Assembly (NCBI RefSeq): GCF_020524545.1
Contig: NZ_JAIVLG010000003.1
Location: 1 to 64,000, forward strand
DNA: 64,000 nucleotides
Reading direction: 5' to 3'
Source: Microbacterium paraoxydans
GTDB lineage: Bacteria; Actinomycetota; Actinomycetes; Actinomycetales; Microbacteriaceae
A program made the position numbers and the translations under genes. Numbering within the stretch: the first letter of the stretch is position 1; the number at the start of each line of letters is the position of its first letter. Of this stretch, positions 45,692 to 54,643 are shown piece by piece. A model generated the notes under the pieces. It saw only the letters and a program-made list of their open reading frames with translations. It did not search any database and had not been told where the DNA came from.

Positions 45692-46879
45692 TCATTCGTC
45701 GTTCCTCGCGCTGCGCGTGCTCGCCTCCACAGCCGTCTCGAGGTCATCGAGACGGCGTGCGAGATCGATCAGGGAGGCGTCATCGGCGGGCGGGGGCCCG
45801 TCCAACAGGTCCTGCAGGGTTCCGCGCGGGATCCGAAGTCGGTCGGAGGCTGCGTCTGCGACCTCGTTCGCCTCGGCGCGTGCGGCGAGTCCGAGCCGGC
45901 GCGCGAGACGTCGCCGGGCGCCGTCGCGGAGAGCTTCCGCGGCGTGCGCCGAGTCTGCGGCCCTGGCCGTCAGACGCGCACGACCATGCATGGTTTCGGA
46001 GGCGCGGACGGTCACGGGCAGGGTCTCGGCGACCAGAGGACCGAAGCGCTGACCGCGCCAGACAGCAGCGGCGACTCCCGAGAGGAGCAGCAGGAGGATC
46101 ACCGGTGTGACCCAGGGCGGCGTGAGGGCGCCGAGCGTGTCGACGGACTCGCCCTCGATGTCGGAGTCCACGAAGCTCGGGACGTACCAGACGACGTGGT
46201 CTGTCTGAGCGAGCAGGGCGAGGGCCAGTGCGGCGTTGCCGTTCTCCGCGAGGTAGGCGTTCCCGAACAGCCTGGTGCCCTCCACGACGACACGGCGGTC
46301 GTCCGTGCGGTCATCCACGAGCACGGCGGCACCGTCCGTGCCGCCGAAGCAGGCCGTCACTCCGGGCGCAGGGGAGAAGAGCCGGTCGGCGCGGATCGTC
46401 CCCACCCGGGCGAACTCGGCGGCCTCGCACTCGGCGGAGACCGCGGGAAGCGTTCCCGGGGCGTTCTCACCGATGTCGAGTGCGCTCAGGAGATGCGTCC
46501 CCGCGGAGAGGAACACGACGCGTGCCGCCGGTGCCAGGAGCGTCTCCAAGGCGTCATCCGTCAACGTGTAGGGGTTCGCCATCACGAGGGTCGTGTCGTC
46601 GCCGATCGCCGCTCGTGCCGCCGTGCGGGAACGCTGGACCTCGACGTCGACTCCTCGGTCGCGGAGGATCTCGGCGAGGGCGAGCGCGCCGGAGTCGTCA
46701 CGGCCCTCGGGGTCGAGGGCTCCCCGAGCTCCCGGCGGTGTCGCGCTGACGCGGAGCGCGACGAAAGCGACGACGACCACGAGCGCCGCGACGATCAGCC
46801 AGCCCAGGATCGTCTTCGTCCGGCGCGGTCCGCGTTCGGCGGTCGACGGGACCGACGCGCTTCGCTCGGTCACGCTCAC
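45692..46879 (-). CDS. DUF4350 membrane protein
   Basis: This 395-residue protein has an N-terminal helix (about 24-46) and an extracytoplasmic DUF4350 domain ('DSGALALAEILRDRGVDVEV' at its start, 'ALALALLAQTDHVVWYVPS' at its end). A second helix near 262-282 precedes a cytoplasmic tail. The domain is related to ThuA/GATase-like folds but its function is unknown. It is a regular member of the MoxR-DUF58 neighbourhood in actinobacteria. The GTG start overlaps the DUF4129 stop (GTGA). Confidence 0.87.
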   Translation of the reverse strand: MSVTERSASVPSTAERGPRRTKTILGWLIVAALVVVVAFVALRVSATPPGARGALDPEGRDDSGALALAEILRDRGVDVEVQRSRTAARAAIGDDTTLVMANPYTLTDDALETLLAPAARVVFLSAGTHLLSALDIGENAPGTLPAVSAECEAAEFARVGTIRADRLFSPAPGVTACFGGTDGAAVLVDDRTDDRRVVVEGTRLFGNAYLAENGNAALALALLAQTDHVVWYVPSFVDSDIEGESVDTLGALTPPWVTPVILLLLLSGVAAAVWRGQRFGPLVAETLPVTVRASETMHGRARLTARAADSAHAAEALRDGARRRLARRLGLAARAEANEVADAASDRLRIPRGTLQDLLDGPPPADDASLIDLARRLDDLETAVEASTRSARNDE

Positions 46880-47517
46880 GCGGGCACCTCCACGGGGCGA
46901 CGCGCCATCAGCCGGGCGTCGGTGTCGGCGAGTTCCCGATAGCTCTGCTCGGTCGCGGAGTGCCCGAGATAGCGGACGTCGTCGAAGGTCGTGGCCGCGC
47001 GGCGCATCGCTTCCTCCTCTTCCGCGAAGACGCGGATCGCCGCGCGTGCGATGGACTGTGCGGTGGCGCCGGGGGCAGGATCGATCAGATCGCGCTCCAG
47101 CAGACCGCGGGCGATGGCGCGGTATCGAAGGATCGTCGCTGCGTCCCAGTCGCCCTCGCGTGCACGGCGCTCGGCGTCGCTGCGCAGTTGGGACGCCGAG
47201 CGGTCATCGGCCTCCCCGAGAAGATCCGTGTGCCCGCGGCGGACGGCGCGGGAGCTACGCGGACGGCCCCAGATGATGAGGGCCGCGATCAGTGCCGCGA
47301 TGATGATGGCGATCACGATCACGAGGGCCGCGGGCCCCACGCCCGCACTGTTGTCGGCGCTGAACAGATCGGCGAGGAACCGGCCCACGTCGCGGGCGAG
47401 GAGGTCGAACCACGTCGGCTTCGCGTCGGCATAGCGCGGATTGGCGAGCTCCTCCTCGGCCCAGCGTCGCGCCTCGTCGCCGTCGGGGACGAACAGGTCG
47501 TCGAGCGGTCTGATCAT
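46876..47517 (-). CDS. DUF4129 membrane protein
   Basis: This 213-residue protein has one strong membrane helix (about 63-86, 'ALVIVIAIIIAALIAALIIW') and a C-terminal DUF4129 helical domain with 'WDAATILRYRAIARGLLER' and 'GATAQSIARAA'. In some bacteria the domain is fused to transglutaminases. In actinobacteria it occurs as a single gene in this operon. The ATG overlaps the stop of the upstream gene by four bases. Confidence 0.88.
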   Translation of the reverse strand: MIRPLDDLFVPDGDEARRWAEEELANPRYADAKPTWFDLLARDVGRFLADLFSADNSAGVGPAALVIVIAIIIAALIAALIIWGRPRSSRAVRRGHTDLLGEADDRSASQLRSDAERRAREGDWDAATILRYRAIARGLLERDLIDPAPGATAQSIARAAIRVFAEEEEAMRRAATTFDDVRYLGHSATEQSYRELADTDARLMARRPVEVPA

Positions 47518-48857
47518 GCCGTGTCATCGCCGCCGGGCGCGGCCCAACCGGTCTCCTGCGGGGCGGTCGGCGCTGGCGAGGGGGGTGGCGGTGGCGGGAA
47601 TACTGCCGGCGTGGCCGCGGGGGAGCCCGTGCTCCGCGGCGACACGGGCGGTGCGGAGGGGTACGGCGAAGGCTGCCCCGAGTACGTGGGCGCTCCCGGA
47701 TGAGGGTAGGGCGCTGTGCCGTACGGCGCAGAGGCGTACCCCCGGGTCATCTGCACGTGCTCCGGTACCTGGCGGGGCGGTGGCGCGGAACTGACGGCGA
47801 GAGCGGGATCCACCCGGAACGGATCACTCTGCTGCTCGTCCGTCCAGCCGAGGTCCCGGCGTTCCACATACGCGATGAGCGTCTGATCCAGGCCTTCGTA
47901 CCGCATGCGGCAGTCGACGTAGATGAGCGCGGCACCGGTGCTCTGGACCACCGCGGCGATCGCCTGGATCACGAGGATGAGGATCTGCGGGGCGAGGACA
48001 GCCAGGACGAAGCCGACCACCGCCGCCGGCTCCACGGCCCCGGTGGGCGCGATCACGGGCGTGAGGAGTGTGCTCAGAAGCGTCGACGGAATGCTGACCA
48101 CTTGCATAGCCACGCCCATGATCACGCTGATGAGGAACATCACCCCGAAGGCGACCCAGAAGCGACCACGGGTGAGGCGCCAGGAGCGGATGAGTGCGTC
48201 GCGGAAGCGTGCGCGTTCGAGGACGAGGATCGACGGAACCAGCAGCAGCTTCGTCGTCAGCCACGCGAACAGCGGGATCGCGGCGAGAACGATGAGGATC
48301 ACCGTGAGGACGACGAGCCCGATGAGCTCGGCGCTGCCGCCCAGACCGCCCGCCACGAACGCGGCGATGATCGCCGCGACGATCGCGAAGAGCCCGAACA
48401 CCGCGGCCACCGTCAGCGATGCGAAGCCGGCGAGCCGCCAGAATGACGGGGCCATCCTGCGCCAGAGCATCCGGAGCGTGGCCTTCACCCCGACGGCTGC
48501 GTAGCCGATCTCGGCGGCGACGACGCCCTGCATGATCGCGGTGAACGCGATCGTCGCGAGACCGACGGCGATCCCGGCGATGAGATTGATCCCGACCGTG
48601 CCGGCCAGCACCGCCTCGAAGTCCGGGGAAGAGGGGGCGACCGTCTCCAGTCGGGAGAACGTCGTGAACAGCACGACGCCCATCACCCCCGCCGTGACGA
48701 GCACCACGACGAGCTGGAGGACGACCGCGAAGCCGAACAGCACCTTCGGGTTGTGTCGGAGCGCCGCGAAAGCCTTCCCCAACAGCATCCCGAATGTCAG
48801 CGGATGAAGAGGGATGATCCCCTTCTTCGGGGCGGGCGTCCACGTCTGGCCACTCAA
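47514..48857 (-). CDS. Membrane protein with GDPD-type membrane domain
   Basis: This 447-residue protein resembles the membrane domain that precedes glycerophosphodiester phosphodiesterase in some enzymes, but no GDPD catalytic domain follows. Six or so long helices span about 20-330, including 'NPKVLFGFAVVLQLVVVLV' and 'LIRSWRLTRGRFWVAFGVMF'. A cytoplasmic Pro/Tyr/Ala-rich tail from about 370 has repeated 'APYGTAPYPHPGAP'-like units. The TTG at 48857 is preceded by GGAGGGAG, the only plausible start. It leads the DUF4129-DUF4350-MoxR-DUF58 operon and is divergent from mtrA. Confidence 0.82.
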   Translation of the reverse strand: MSGQTWTPAPKKGIIPLHPLTFGMLLGKAFAALRHNPKVLFGFAVVLQLVVVLVTAGVMGVVLFTTFSRLETVAPSSPDFEAVLAGTVGINLIAGIAVGLATIAFTAIMQGVVAAEIGYAAVGVKATLRMLWRRMAPSFWRLAGFASLTVAAVFGLFAIVAAIIAAFVAGGLGGSAELIGLVVLTVILIVLAAIPLFAWLTTKLLLVPSILVLERARFRDALIRSWRLTRGRFWVAFGVMFLISVIMGVAMQVVSIPSTLLSTLLTPVIAPTGAVEPAAVVGFVLAVLAPQILILVIQAIAAVVQSTGAALIYVDCRMRYEGLDQTLIAYVERRDLGWTDEQQSDPFRVDPALAVSSAPPPRQVPEHVQMTRGYASAPYGTAPYPHPGAPTYSGQPSPYPSAPPVSPRSTGSPAATPAVFPPPPPPSPAPTAPQETGWAAPGGDDTA

Positions 48858-48941
48858 AAGGCACTCCCTCCATCGTGCGGTCCCATCGTGTCATATCCAC
48901 GACGTGGTGCGCAGACCTGGGGCCGGTGGGACTGGGTGCCA

Positions 48942-48957
48942 TAAGGTAACAGTTATG
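48942..48957 (+). promoter_or_regulatory. Leaderless promoter of mtrA, TAAGGT-N7-ATG
   Basis: TAAGGT at 48942-48947 lies seven bases before the mtrA ATG. No ribosome-binding site is present. Confidence 0.6.
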
Positions 48958-49635
48958 ACCTCACGCATTCTCGTGGTCGACGATGACACAGCACTCGCCG
49001 AGATGATCGGAATCGTGCTGCGCACTGAGGGTTTCGAGCCGGTCTTCTGCGCGGACGGAGCACGAGCCGTCGAGGAATGGCGCACGCAGCGGCCCGATCT
49101 GGTGTTGCTCGACCTCATGCTGCCCGGGATGGATGGGATCGAGATCTGCACTCGCATCCGCGCCGAATCCGGGGTGCCGATCATCATGCTCACGGCACGC
49201 AGCGATACGGCCGACGTCGTCCGTGGGCTCGAAGTGGGTGCGGACGACTACATGGTCAAGCCGTTCAACCCCAAGGAACTCGTGGCTCGGATCCGGACCC
49301 GTCTCCGGCCGACGCCGCAGGCCACGAGTGAGCAGTTGCGGGTCGGCGACCTCACGGTCGACGTGGACGCGCACGAGGTGCGTCGGGGCGCCGATCCGAT
49401 CGCACTCACGCCACTGGAGTTCCAACTGCTGGTCGCTCTCGCCTCGAAGCCGCAACAGGTGTTCTCGCGGGAGATGCTCCTGGAGCAGGTGTGGGGATAC
49501 CACTACAAGGCGGACACGCGGCTGGTCAACGTGCACGTGCAGCGCCTGCGCGCCAAGGTCGAGCTCGACCCGGACAATCCCAAGATCGTGATGACGGTAC
49601 GTGGTGTGGGCTACCGCGCCGGGAGTGTGGGCTAG
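48955..49635 (+). CDS. mtrA: Two-component response regulator MtrA
   Basis: This 226-residue OmpR-family regulator has a receiver domain with acidic 'VVDDD' near 8-11, phosphoacceptor D53 in 'LLDLMLPGMDG' and K102 in 'MVKPFNPKEL'. The C-terminal winged helix has 'LTPLEFQLLVALASKPQQVF' and 'YKADTRLVNVHVQRLRAKVE'. MtrA is essential in many actinobacteria and couples cell division and wall turnover to the sensor MtrB. The order mtrA-mtrB-lpqB is the conserved one. The start follows the -10 box by seven bases. Confidence 0.97.
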   Translation: MTSRILVVDDDTALAEMIGIVLRTEGFEPVFCADGARAVEEWRTQRPDLVLLDLMLPGMDGIEICTRIRAESGVPIIMLTARSDTADVVRGLEVGADDYMVKPFNPKELVARIRTRLRPTPQATSEQLRVGDLTVDVDAHEVRRGADPIALTPLEFQLLVALASKPQQVFSREMLLEQVWGYHYKADTRLVNVHVQRLRAKVELDPDNPKIVMTVRGVGYRAGSVG

Positions 49636-49642
49636 GAGCACG

Positions 49643-51325
49643 ATGGCTGCGACGACAGCGACCACGACGACGGTCGCCGTCCTGCGCGACTGGCGAGGCT
49701 GGCCGACGATGCTCGGCCTCCTGTGGAGGCGGTCCCTCCGGTTCCGCACCCTCTCTATCACGCTGCTCGCGACCTCGCTGGCGATCTTCATCACCTGCGT
49801 GACGATGGCCCTCGCGATCCAGAACGACCTGTTCATCTCTCGGAAGAACGTCGCCCTCGAAGACGCACGTCGGGCGGTCGACCAGGCGCAGCGCATCCTC
49901 GATGTGGCCGAGGTGGGAGACGACCCGGCTGCGCTCAGCACGCTCTGGGACGGCATCAGGGACACACTGGCGCGCACGTCCAGCACCGACCAGCTCGCGG
50001 GGTACAAGATCGAGACCGATGCCGACACCTCGCCGTTGAACGGGTTCGAGGCCGGCCTGAGCGAGAGCCTGCTGAGCCCCGAACTGCGCAGGCGCGTGGT
50101 CGAGCTCGATGACCGCCAGGAGTGGCAGTCGGTTGCGCTGCCGGTGGAGAACGGCGGTGTGGTCCCGGGGATCGTCGTCGGTCAGCAGCTCCAGGTTCCG
50201 GAGGCGGGACCCTTCGAGATCTACTTCGCCTATGACCTGGGTGACGCCGATCAGACTCTCCTGTTCGTCCAGCGCACGCTCTGGATCGCCGGTATCGGGC
50301 TGGTGGCGATCGTGGCGGCGATCTCCTGGGTCGTCCTGCGGGCGGTCTCGATACCGATCGTCCAGGCCGCCGAGACCAGCGCGCGGCTCGCCGCGGGAGA
50401 TCTGGGCGTGCGGATCGATGTGCACGGCGAGGACGAGCTGGCCATCCTCGGGCGCTCGTTCAACGCCATGGCAGACAGCATCGAGGCGCAGATCAAGGAG
50501 CTCGGCGAACTGTCGATGGTGCAGCAGCGTTTCGTCTCCGACGTCTCGCACGAGCTGCGCACGCCGCTGACCACCATCCGGCTCGCCGCGGACATGCTCA
50601 ACGACCAGCGCACGGAGTTCGAGCCGACCACGGCACGCGCGGCGGAACTGCTGCACGCGCAGGTGCAGAGGTTCGAGACCCTGCTCTCCGACCTCCTGGA
50701 GATCAGCCGCTACGACGCGGGATCGGTGCAGCTCGAGCTGGAGGCGACGAGTCTCGCGCACCTGGCGGAGGACGTCATCGAACAGATGAGGCCGCTCGCG
50801 GACGGACACGGCACCGAACTGCGGCTGGTGGCGCCGGGCGGCTACTCGCCCGTGGACATGGACCCCCGACGGGTGCGCCGCGTACTGCGCAATCTGATCG
50901 GCAACGCGATCGAGCACGGGGAGGGTCGCCCGGTCGTCATCACCGTCGACAGCAACCAACACGCTGTTGCCGCAGGGGTGCGCGACTTCGGTCTCGGGAT
51001 GGAGCCGGGTGACGCGGAGCGCGTGTTCGATCGCTTCTGGCGGGCGGACCCGTCGCGGCAGCGCACCATCGGAGGCACGGGGCTCGGCTTGTCGATCGCC
51101 CTCGGAGACGCCACCCTGCATGGAGGAACGCTGGCGGTCTGGTCGGAACTCGGCGTCGGGACGAACTTCGTGCTGACCATACCTCGCCACGAGGGGACGC
51201 TGGACGGTCCCAGCCCGATCCCCGTCGAGCCGCAGGAACCGTTGGCGGAGCTCGGCGACGCGACGCAGCCGATCTCCCTCGCCGAGAGTCGCATCGATCT
51301 GTTCGACGAGGGGGAGGGATCATGA
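49643..51325 (+). CDS. mtrB: Sensor histidine kinase MtrB
   Basis: This 560-residue kinase has two membrane helices (about 38-60 and 213-235) around an extracytoplasmic sensor. A HAMP linker and a HisKA domain follow, with the phospho-accepting H303 in 'VSDVSHELRTPLT'. The HATPase domain has N-box 'LRNLIGNAIEHGEG', G1 'DFGLGMEPGD' and G2 'GGTGLGLSIA'. It partners MtrA just upstream. The ATG at 49643 has an AGGAG at 49634-49638 that overlaps the mtrA stop region. Confidence 0.97.
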   Translation: MAATTATTTTVAVLRDWRGWPTMLGLLWRRSLRFRTLSITLLATSLAIFITCVTMALAIQNDLFISRKNVALEDARRAVDQAQRILDVAEVGDDPAALSTLWDGIRDTLARTSSTDQLAGYKIETDADTSPLNGFEAGLSESLLSPELRRRVVELDDRQEWQSVALPVENGGVVPGIVVGQQLQVPEAGPFEIYFAYDLGDADQTLLFVQRTLWIAGIGLVAIVAAISWVVLRAVSIPIVQAAETSARLAAGDLGVRIDVHGEDELAILGRSFNAMADSIEAQIKELGELSMVQQRFVSDVSHELRTPLTTIRLAADMLNDQRTEFEPTTARAAELLHAQVQRFETLLSDLLEISRYDAGSVQLELEATSLAHLAEDVIEQMRPLADGHGTELRLVAPGGYSPVDMDPRRVRRVLRNLIGNAIEHGEGRPVVITVDSNQHAVAAGVRDFGLGMEPGDAERVFDRFWRADPSRQRTIGGTGLGLSIALGDATLHGGTLAVWSELGVGTNFVLTIPRHEGTLDGPSPIPVEPQEPLAELGDATQPISLAESRIDLFDEGEGS

Positions 51326-53040
51326 TCCGCGAACGATCGAGGAGACGGCTGCGTGCTGCGGCTCTGGCGCTCGCGGCGTTGCTGCTGCCCGCGTGTGCAG
51401 GGCTTCCGACCAGCGGTGACGTGACGGTCGGTCTCAAACTCGGCGAGTCGTCGCAGGACATCGATTTCCTCCCGGTCGCCTCGGGCCCGATCAAGGGCGC
51501 CGGACCGGAGCGGATCGTGGAGGGTTTCCTGGAGGCCGGCATCACCACCTCGGACAACTGGGCGACGGCGCGCGAGTTCCTCTCGCCCGCGCTGCAGCGG
51601 ACCTGGCGACCGGCTTCGGGCGTGTCCGTCGACGTGGGAACCGAATCCCGCACCATCACCTCCACGGTCCCCGATGAGTTGGTGGAGGAGGCGGAGTCGG
51701 CGGAGGTGCAGGTCGAGCTGGATCTGGTCGCGAGCGTCGACGAGGCCGGTGCCTATGCGGACGCGCCCGGTGCCTCGACCATGCCGTTCACCCTCGAGCG
51801 GATGGAGGACGGCGAATGGCGTATCACGGAGGCACTCGACGGCGTCGTGATCGACGACGCGCGTTTCGACAAGGTGTACGACGCGTACCCGTTGCAGTAC
51901 TTCGACCTCGGCTGGTCCAGACTCGTGCCCGACATGAGGTGGTTCCCCCGGCGCCAGAGCCCGGCGACGACCGTCACGCGCGCTCTGATCGGCGGCGCGC
52001 CGAGCGTCTGGCTGGATCCCGTCGTGCAGAACTCGTTCCCCGCCGATGTGCAGCTGGCCCAGGACGCGGTTCCCATCACCGGGCAGGTGGCCGAAGTCGC
52101 GCTCACCCGTCCGGCCGTCGCACTCGACGCGACGACGCTCGCGCGGATGCGCACCCAGTTGCAGGCGACACTGAGGGCCGCAGGCGTCGCCATCACCCGC
52201 GTGCAGTTCACCGTGGACGGCCGAGATCTCGATGCCGGAGTGGTCGAGGTGATCGAACCGTCGAGCGAGGTGGGCACCCTCGTCCTGAAGGACGGAGTCT
52301 TCGGCAGGATCGTGGGAGATGAGATCTCGCCGCTTCCGGGAGTCAGCGCCGAGATCGCCGCGATCGCTCAACCCATCCTCTCCCTCGATGTGGCAGCCGA
52401 CGAGTCACAGGTCGCGGCGCGACTCGGCGACGGCCATGTCTATCTCGTCCGCGAGGACAGTCGTATCGAGCTGGATTCGCGTACGGGTCTCATCGAGCCT
52501 TCGCTCGACCCGTACGGCTACACCTGGACGGTGCCGGGGGGCGACCCGTCCGCCGTGCAGGCTCGGGACACCGAGGTGGTCCCGCATGCGGTGGGGAATG
52601 CCTGGCCGAATGCGTCCGCGATCTCGGATCTGCGGGTCGCCGCGGACGGCAGCCGGGTGGCTGCGGTCATCACGGTCGGCAAGCAGTACTGGGTGGTCGT
52701 GGCAGGCATCGTCCGCGACACCGAGGGGGTTCCGATCGAGCTGGGCGATGCCAAGCAGCTGATACAGCTCTCAGAGCCGGCGACGAGTCTGGTGTGGTTG
52801 GGGCCCGATCAGCTGGGCGTGCTGATGGATCCGAATAGCCCGAAGCTCATCACCCAGATGGTGGGGGGACCGGGTACGTCGGAGGCTGCTCCCGGCGACG
52901 CGATCTCCGCTGCCGGCGCACGGACGACAGTGGGAGTGCGCATCCTCGGAGCGAACGGTCAGTTGTTCGCACATGCGGGCACGGCGTGGCGTGAGGTCGC
53001 GTCCGGCATCTCCGTCCTCGCGACCCGCGCAGGGGAATGA
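51322..53040 (+). CDS. lpqB: Lipoprotein LpqB
   Basis: This 572-residue lipoprotein has an N-terminal signal with lipobox 'LPACAG' (Cys near 28). It has a GerMN domain (about 210-315, with 'DAVPITGQVAEVALTRPA') and a C-terminal LpqB beta-propeller. In mycobacteria LpqB binds the MtrB sensor domain and tunes MtrA phosphorylation. The ATG overlaps the mtrB stop by four bases, so the three proteins are coupled. Confidence 0.95.
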   Translation: MIRERSRRRLRAAALALAALLLPACAGLPTSGDVTVGLKLGESSQDIDFLPVASGPIKGAGPERIVEGFLEAGITTSDNWATAREFLSPALQRTWRPASGVSVDVGTESRTITSTVPDELVEEAESAEVQVELDLVASVDEAGAYADAPGASTMPFTLERMEDGEWRITEALDGVVIDDARFDKVYDAYPLQYFDLGWSRLVPDMRWFPRRQSPATTVTRALIGGAPSVWLDPVVQNSFPADVQLAQDAVPITGQVAEVALTRPAVALDATTLARMRTQLQATLRAAGVAITRVQFTVDGRDLDAGVVEVIEPSSEVGTLVLKDGVFGRIVGDEISPLPGVSAEIAAIAQPILSLDVAADESQVAARLGDGHVYLVREDSRIELDSRTGLIEPSLDPYGYTWTVPGGDPSAVQARDTEVVPHAVGNAWPNASAISDLRVAADGSRVAAVITVGKQYWVVVAGIVRDTEGVPIELGDAKQLIQLSEPATSLVWLGPDQLGVLMDPNSPKLITQMVGGPGTSEAAPGDAISAAGARTTVGVRILGANGQLFAHAGTAWREVASGISVLATRAGE

Positions 53041-53120
53041 CCTTTCCTGCACGTCACGGTCTCGTCCGGCAGCTCTGAGGATCATCGGCGGCACGACGGT
53101 GCGGCCGAGGCGACGAGCCG

Positions 53121-53135
53121 CAGACTCGTCGGATG
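53121..53135 (+). promoter_or_regulatory. Possible leaderless promoter of comF, CAGACT-N6-ATG
   Basis: CAGACT at 53121-53126, one base off the common TAGACT, lies six bases before the ATG at 53133. The first base deviates from TANNNT, so support is moderate. Confidence 0.35.
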
Positions 53136-53780
53136 CAGGAAGATTCCCGCCTCCTTCAGATCGGCGCAGAGGCCGCCGCGTTCCTGCTCGCTGCGAGCTG
53201 TGCGGGCTGCGGTGAGCCCGGTCTCCTGTTGTGTCCAGGGTGTCGGAGTGCTTTGGCGCCGAGACCGAAGGAGTCGGTGACACCGGCGGGGCTGCCCGTC
53301 CGATCCGCCCTCGCGTTCGACGGGGTCGCGGCGCGCTGCATCCGACGACTCAAGGGGGAGGGCGACACTCTCGTCGCACGCCCGCTCGGTGCGGCGCTGG
53401 CGAGCGTCCTGACCCCGCTGGTGACAGCGGCGACGTGGGTCGTGCCCGTCCCGACGAGTCGCTCCGCATTCCGGCGTCGGGGCTATCGCGTCCCCGACCT
53501 GCTCGTCCGCCGTGCGCGCGCCGATCCGCATGCCGTGCTCGCGACGGTGGGAGCGCGCCCGGATCAGCGCGGGCTGGGCGCGCGCGCACGCCAGGCGAAC
53601 GTCCGAGGAACGATGCGTGCCCGGCGTCGAGGAGGGGGAGCCCAGGCGGTCGTCGTCGACGACGTGGTCACGACCGGCGCGACGCTCGACGAGGCCGCAC
53701 GCACCCTCACCGCGGCCGGTTTCCGTGTCGTCGCGGCCGTCGCGCTCGCCGCCACGCCGCTTCACGGCGGATTCGGATGA
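53133..53780 (+). CDS. comF: ComF family phosphoribosyltransferase-like protein
   Basis: This 215-residue protein starts with a four-cysteine zinc site 'CAGCGEPGLLLCPGC' (about 23-37). A PRTase fold follows, with the PRPP loop 'AVVVDDVVTTGATLDEAARTL'. 'VPVPTSRSAFRRRGYRVPDL' is the ComF signature. In competent bacteria ComF helps take up DNA across the membrane; in actinobacteria the gene is carried between lpqB and hpf with an uncertain role. It is well conserved here. Confidence 0.92.
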   Translation: MQEDSRLLQIGAEAAAFLLAASCAGCGEPGLLLCPGCRSALAPRPKESVTPAGLPVRSALAFDGVAARCIRRLKGEGDTLVARPLGAALASVLTPLVTAATWVVPVPTSRSAFRRRGYRVPDLLVRRARADPHAVLATVGARPDQRGLGARARQANVRGTMRARRRGGGAQAVVVDDVVTTGATLDEAARTLTAAGFRVVAAVALAATPLHGGFG

Positions 53781-53821
53781 ACCTCATCGGCAACCCACCG
53801 CAGACACAGGAGAACCAGCTC

Positions 53822-53850
53822 GTGACATCCGCCGACGGGCGGACTACGGT
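53822..53850 (+). promoter_or_regulatory. hpf promoter (GTGACA, 17-base spacer, TACGGT)
   Basis: GTGACA at 53822-53827, one base from the -35 consensus, and TACGGT at 53845-53850 are separated by 17 bases. Transcription would start near 53857. That leaves a leader of about 56 bases with a CGGTCC/GGACCG stem and a strong AAGGAGG ribosome-binding site just before the ATG. Confidence 0.6.
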
Positions 53851-53912
53851 GGGGGGACACAAGGCGACCACGGTCCGCCCTTGGCCGGGAGGACCGGGAC
53901 AAGGAGGCAGCA

Positions 53913-54569
53913 ATGGAAACAAGCATCGTTGGCGTCGGAGTGGGTATCACCGATCGCTTCCGAACCGTTGTCGAAGAGAAGATCGCCAAGATCCAGATGC
54001 TCGCGTCTCGCGCGCAGAGGCTGGATGTGAAGGTCACCCATCGCGTGTATCGCAACGGTCATGTACCCGATGAGACCGTCGAGCTCACGCTGATCGGCAA
54101 GGGCCCCGTCGTCCGCGCGGAAGCGACGGATGGAGACAAGTTCGTCGCTCTCGATCTCGCCGTCGACAAGATGTCCGAACAGCTGCGCCGCGCGAAGGAG
54201 AAGCGGGTCGATGGACGACAGCACCCGCGCGGCGCCCACTTCGAGAAGGAGAGCGGAGCACTCACGGGCATAGACGTCCAGCCGGCGTCGGCCGACGTCC
54301 TGCATGCCGTGGCCACCGGAAACGTACCGGTGCAGCAGGCGGAAGAGGAGGAGTACTCGCCCGTCGTCATCCGCACGAAGAGCTTCGATGCCGAGTGGAT
54401 GACCGTCGAGGAGGCCGTCGACAGGATGGAACTGGTCGGACACGACTTCTTCCTCTTCGTGGACGTTCGCACCGACCACCCGAGCGTCGTCTATCGGCGA
54501 AAGGGCTGGGACTACGGCGTGATCGCGTTGAGCACCCAGGCTCCGCCGTCCGAGGCCCTCGCCTCCTGA
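53913..54569 (+). CDS. hpf: Ribosome hibernation promotion factor, long form
   Basis: This 218-residue protein is the long HPF that dimerises 70S ribosomes into inactive 100S particles in starvation. An N-terminal S30AE domain (about 1-105, 'VGVGITDRFRTVVEEKIAKI') is joined by a linker to the C-terminal dimerisation domain (about 155-210, 'VIRTKSFDAEWMTVEEAVD' and 'FVDVRTDHPSVVYRRKGWDYG'). It has its own promoter and a strong ribosome-binding site, unlike most genes around it. A perfect hairpin terminator follows. Position beside comF and secA is conserved in actinobacteria. Confidence 0.96.
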   Translation: METSIVGVGVGITDRFRTVVEEKIAKIQMLASRAQRLDVKVTHRVYRNGHVPDETVELTLIGKGPVVRAEATDGDKFVALDLAVDKMSEQLRRAKEKRVDGRQHPRGAHFEKESGALTGIDVQPASADVLHAVATGNVPVQQAEEEEYSPVVIRTKSFDAEWMTVEEAVDRMELVGHDFFLFVDVRTDHPSVVYRRKGWDYGVIALSTQAPPSEALAS

Positions 54570-54578
54570 CCCCCGTCG

Positions 54579-54616
54579 CGGAACGGCCCGGTCCCGAACG
54601 GGACCGGGCCGTTCCG
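54579..54616. terminator. Bidirectional terminator between hpf and the coiled-coil gene
   Basis: A perfect 17-bp inverted repeat (arms 54579-54595 and 54600-54616, left core GGAACGGCCCGGTCCC) encloses a GAAC tetraloop. There is no U-tract, as is common in high-GC bacteria. It lies between two convergent genes and would stop transcription from both sides. Confidence 0.85.
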
Positions 54617-54643
54617 GCGTCCGGGAGACCTGGAAGCCCGGAC

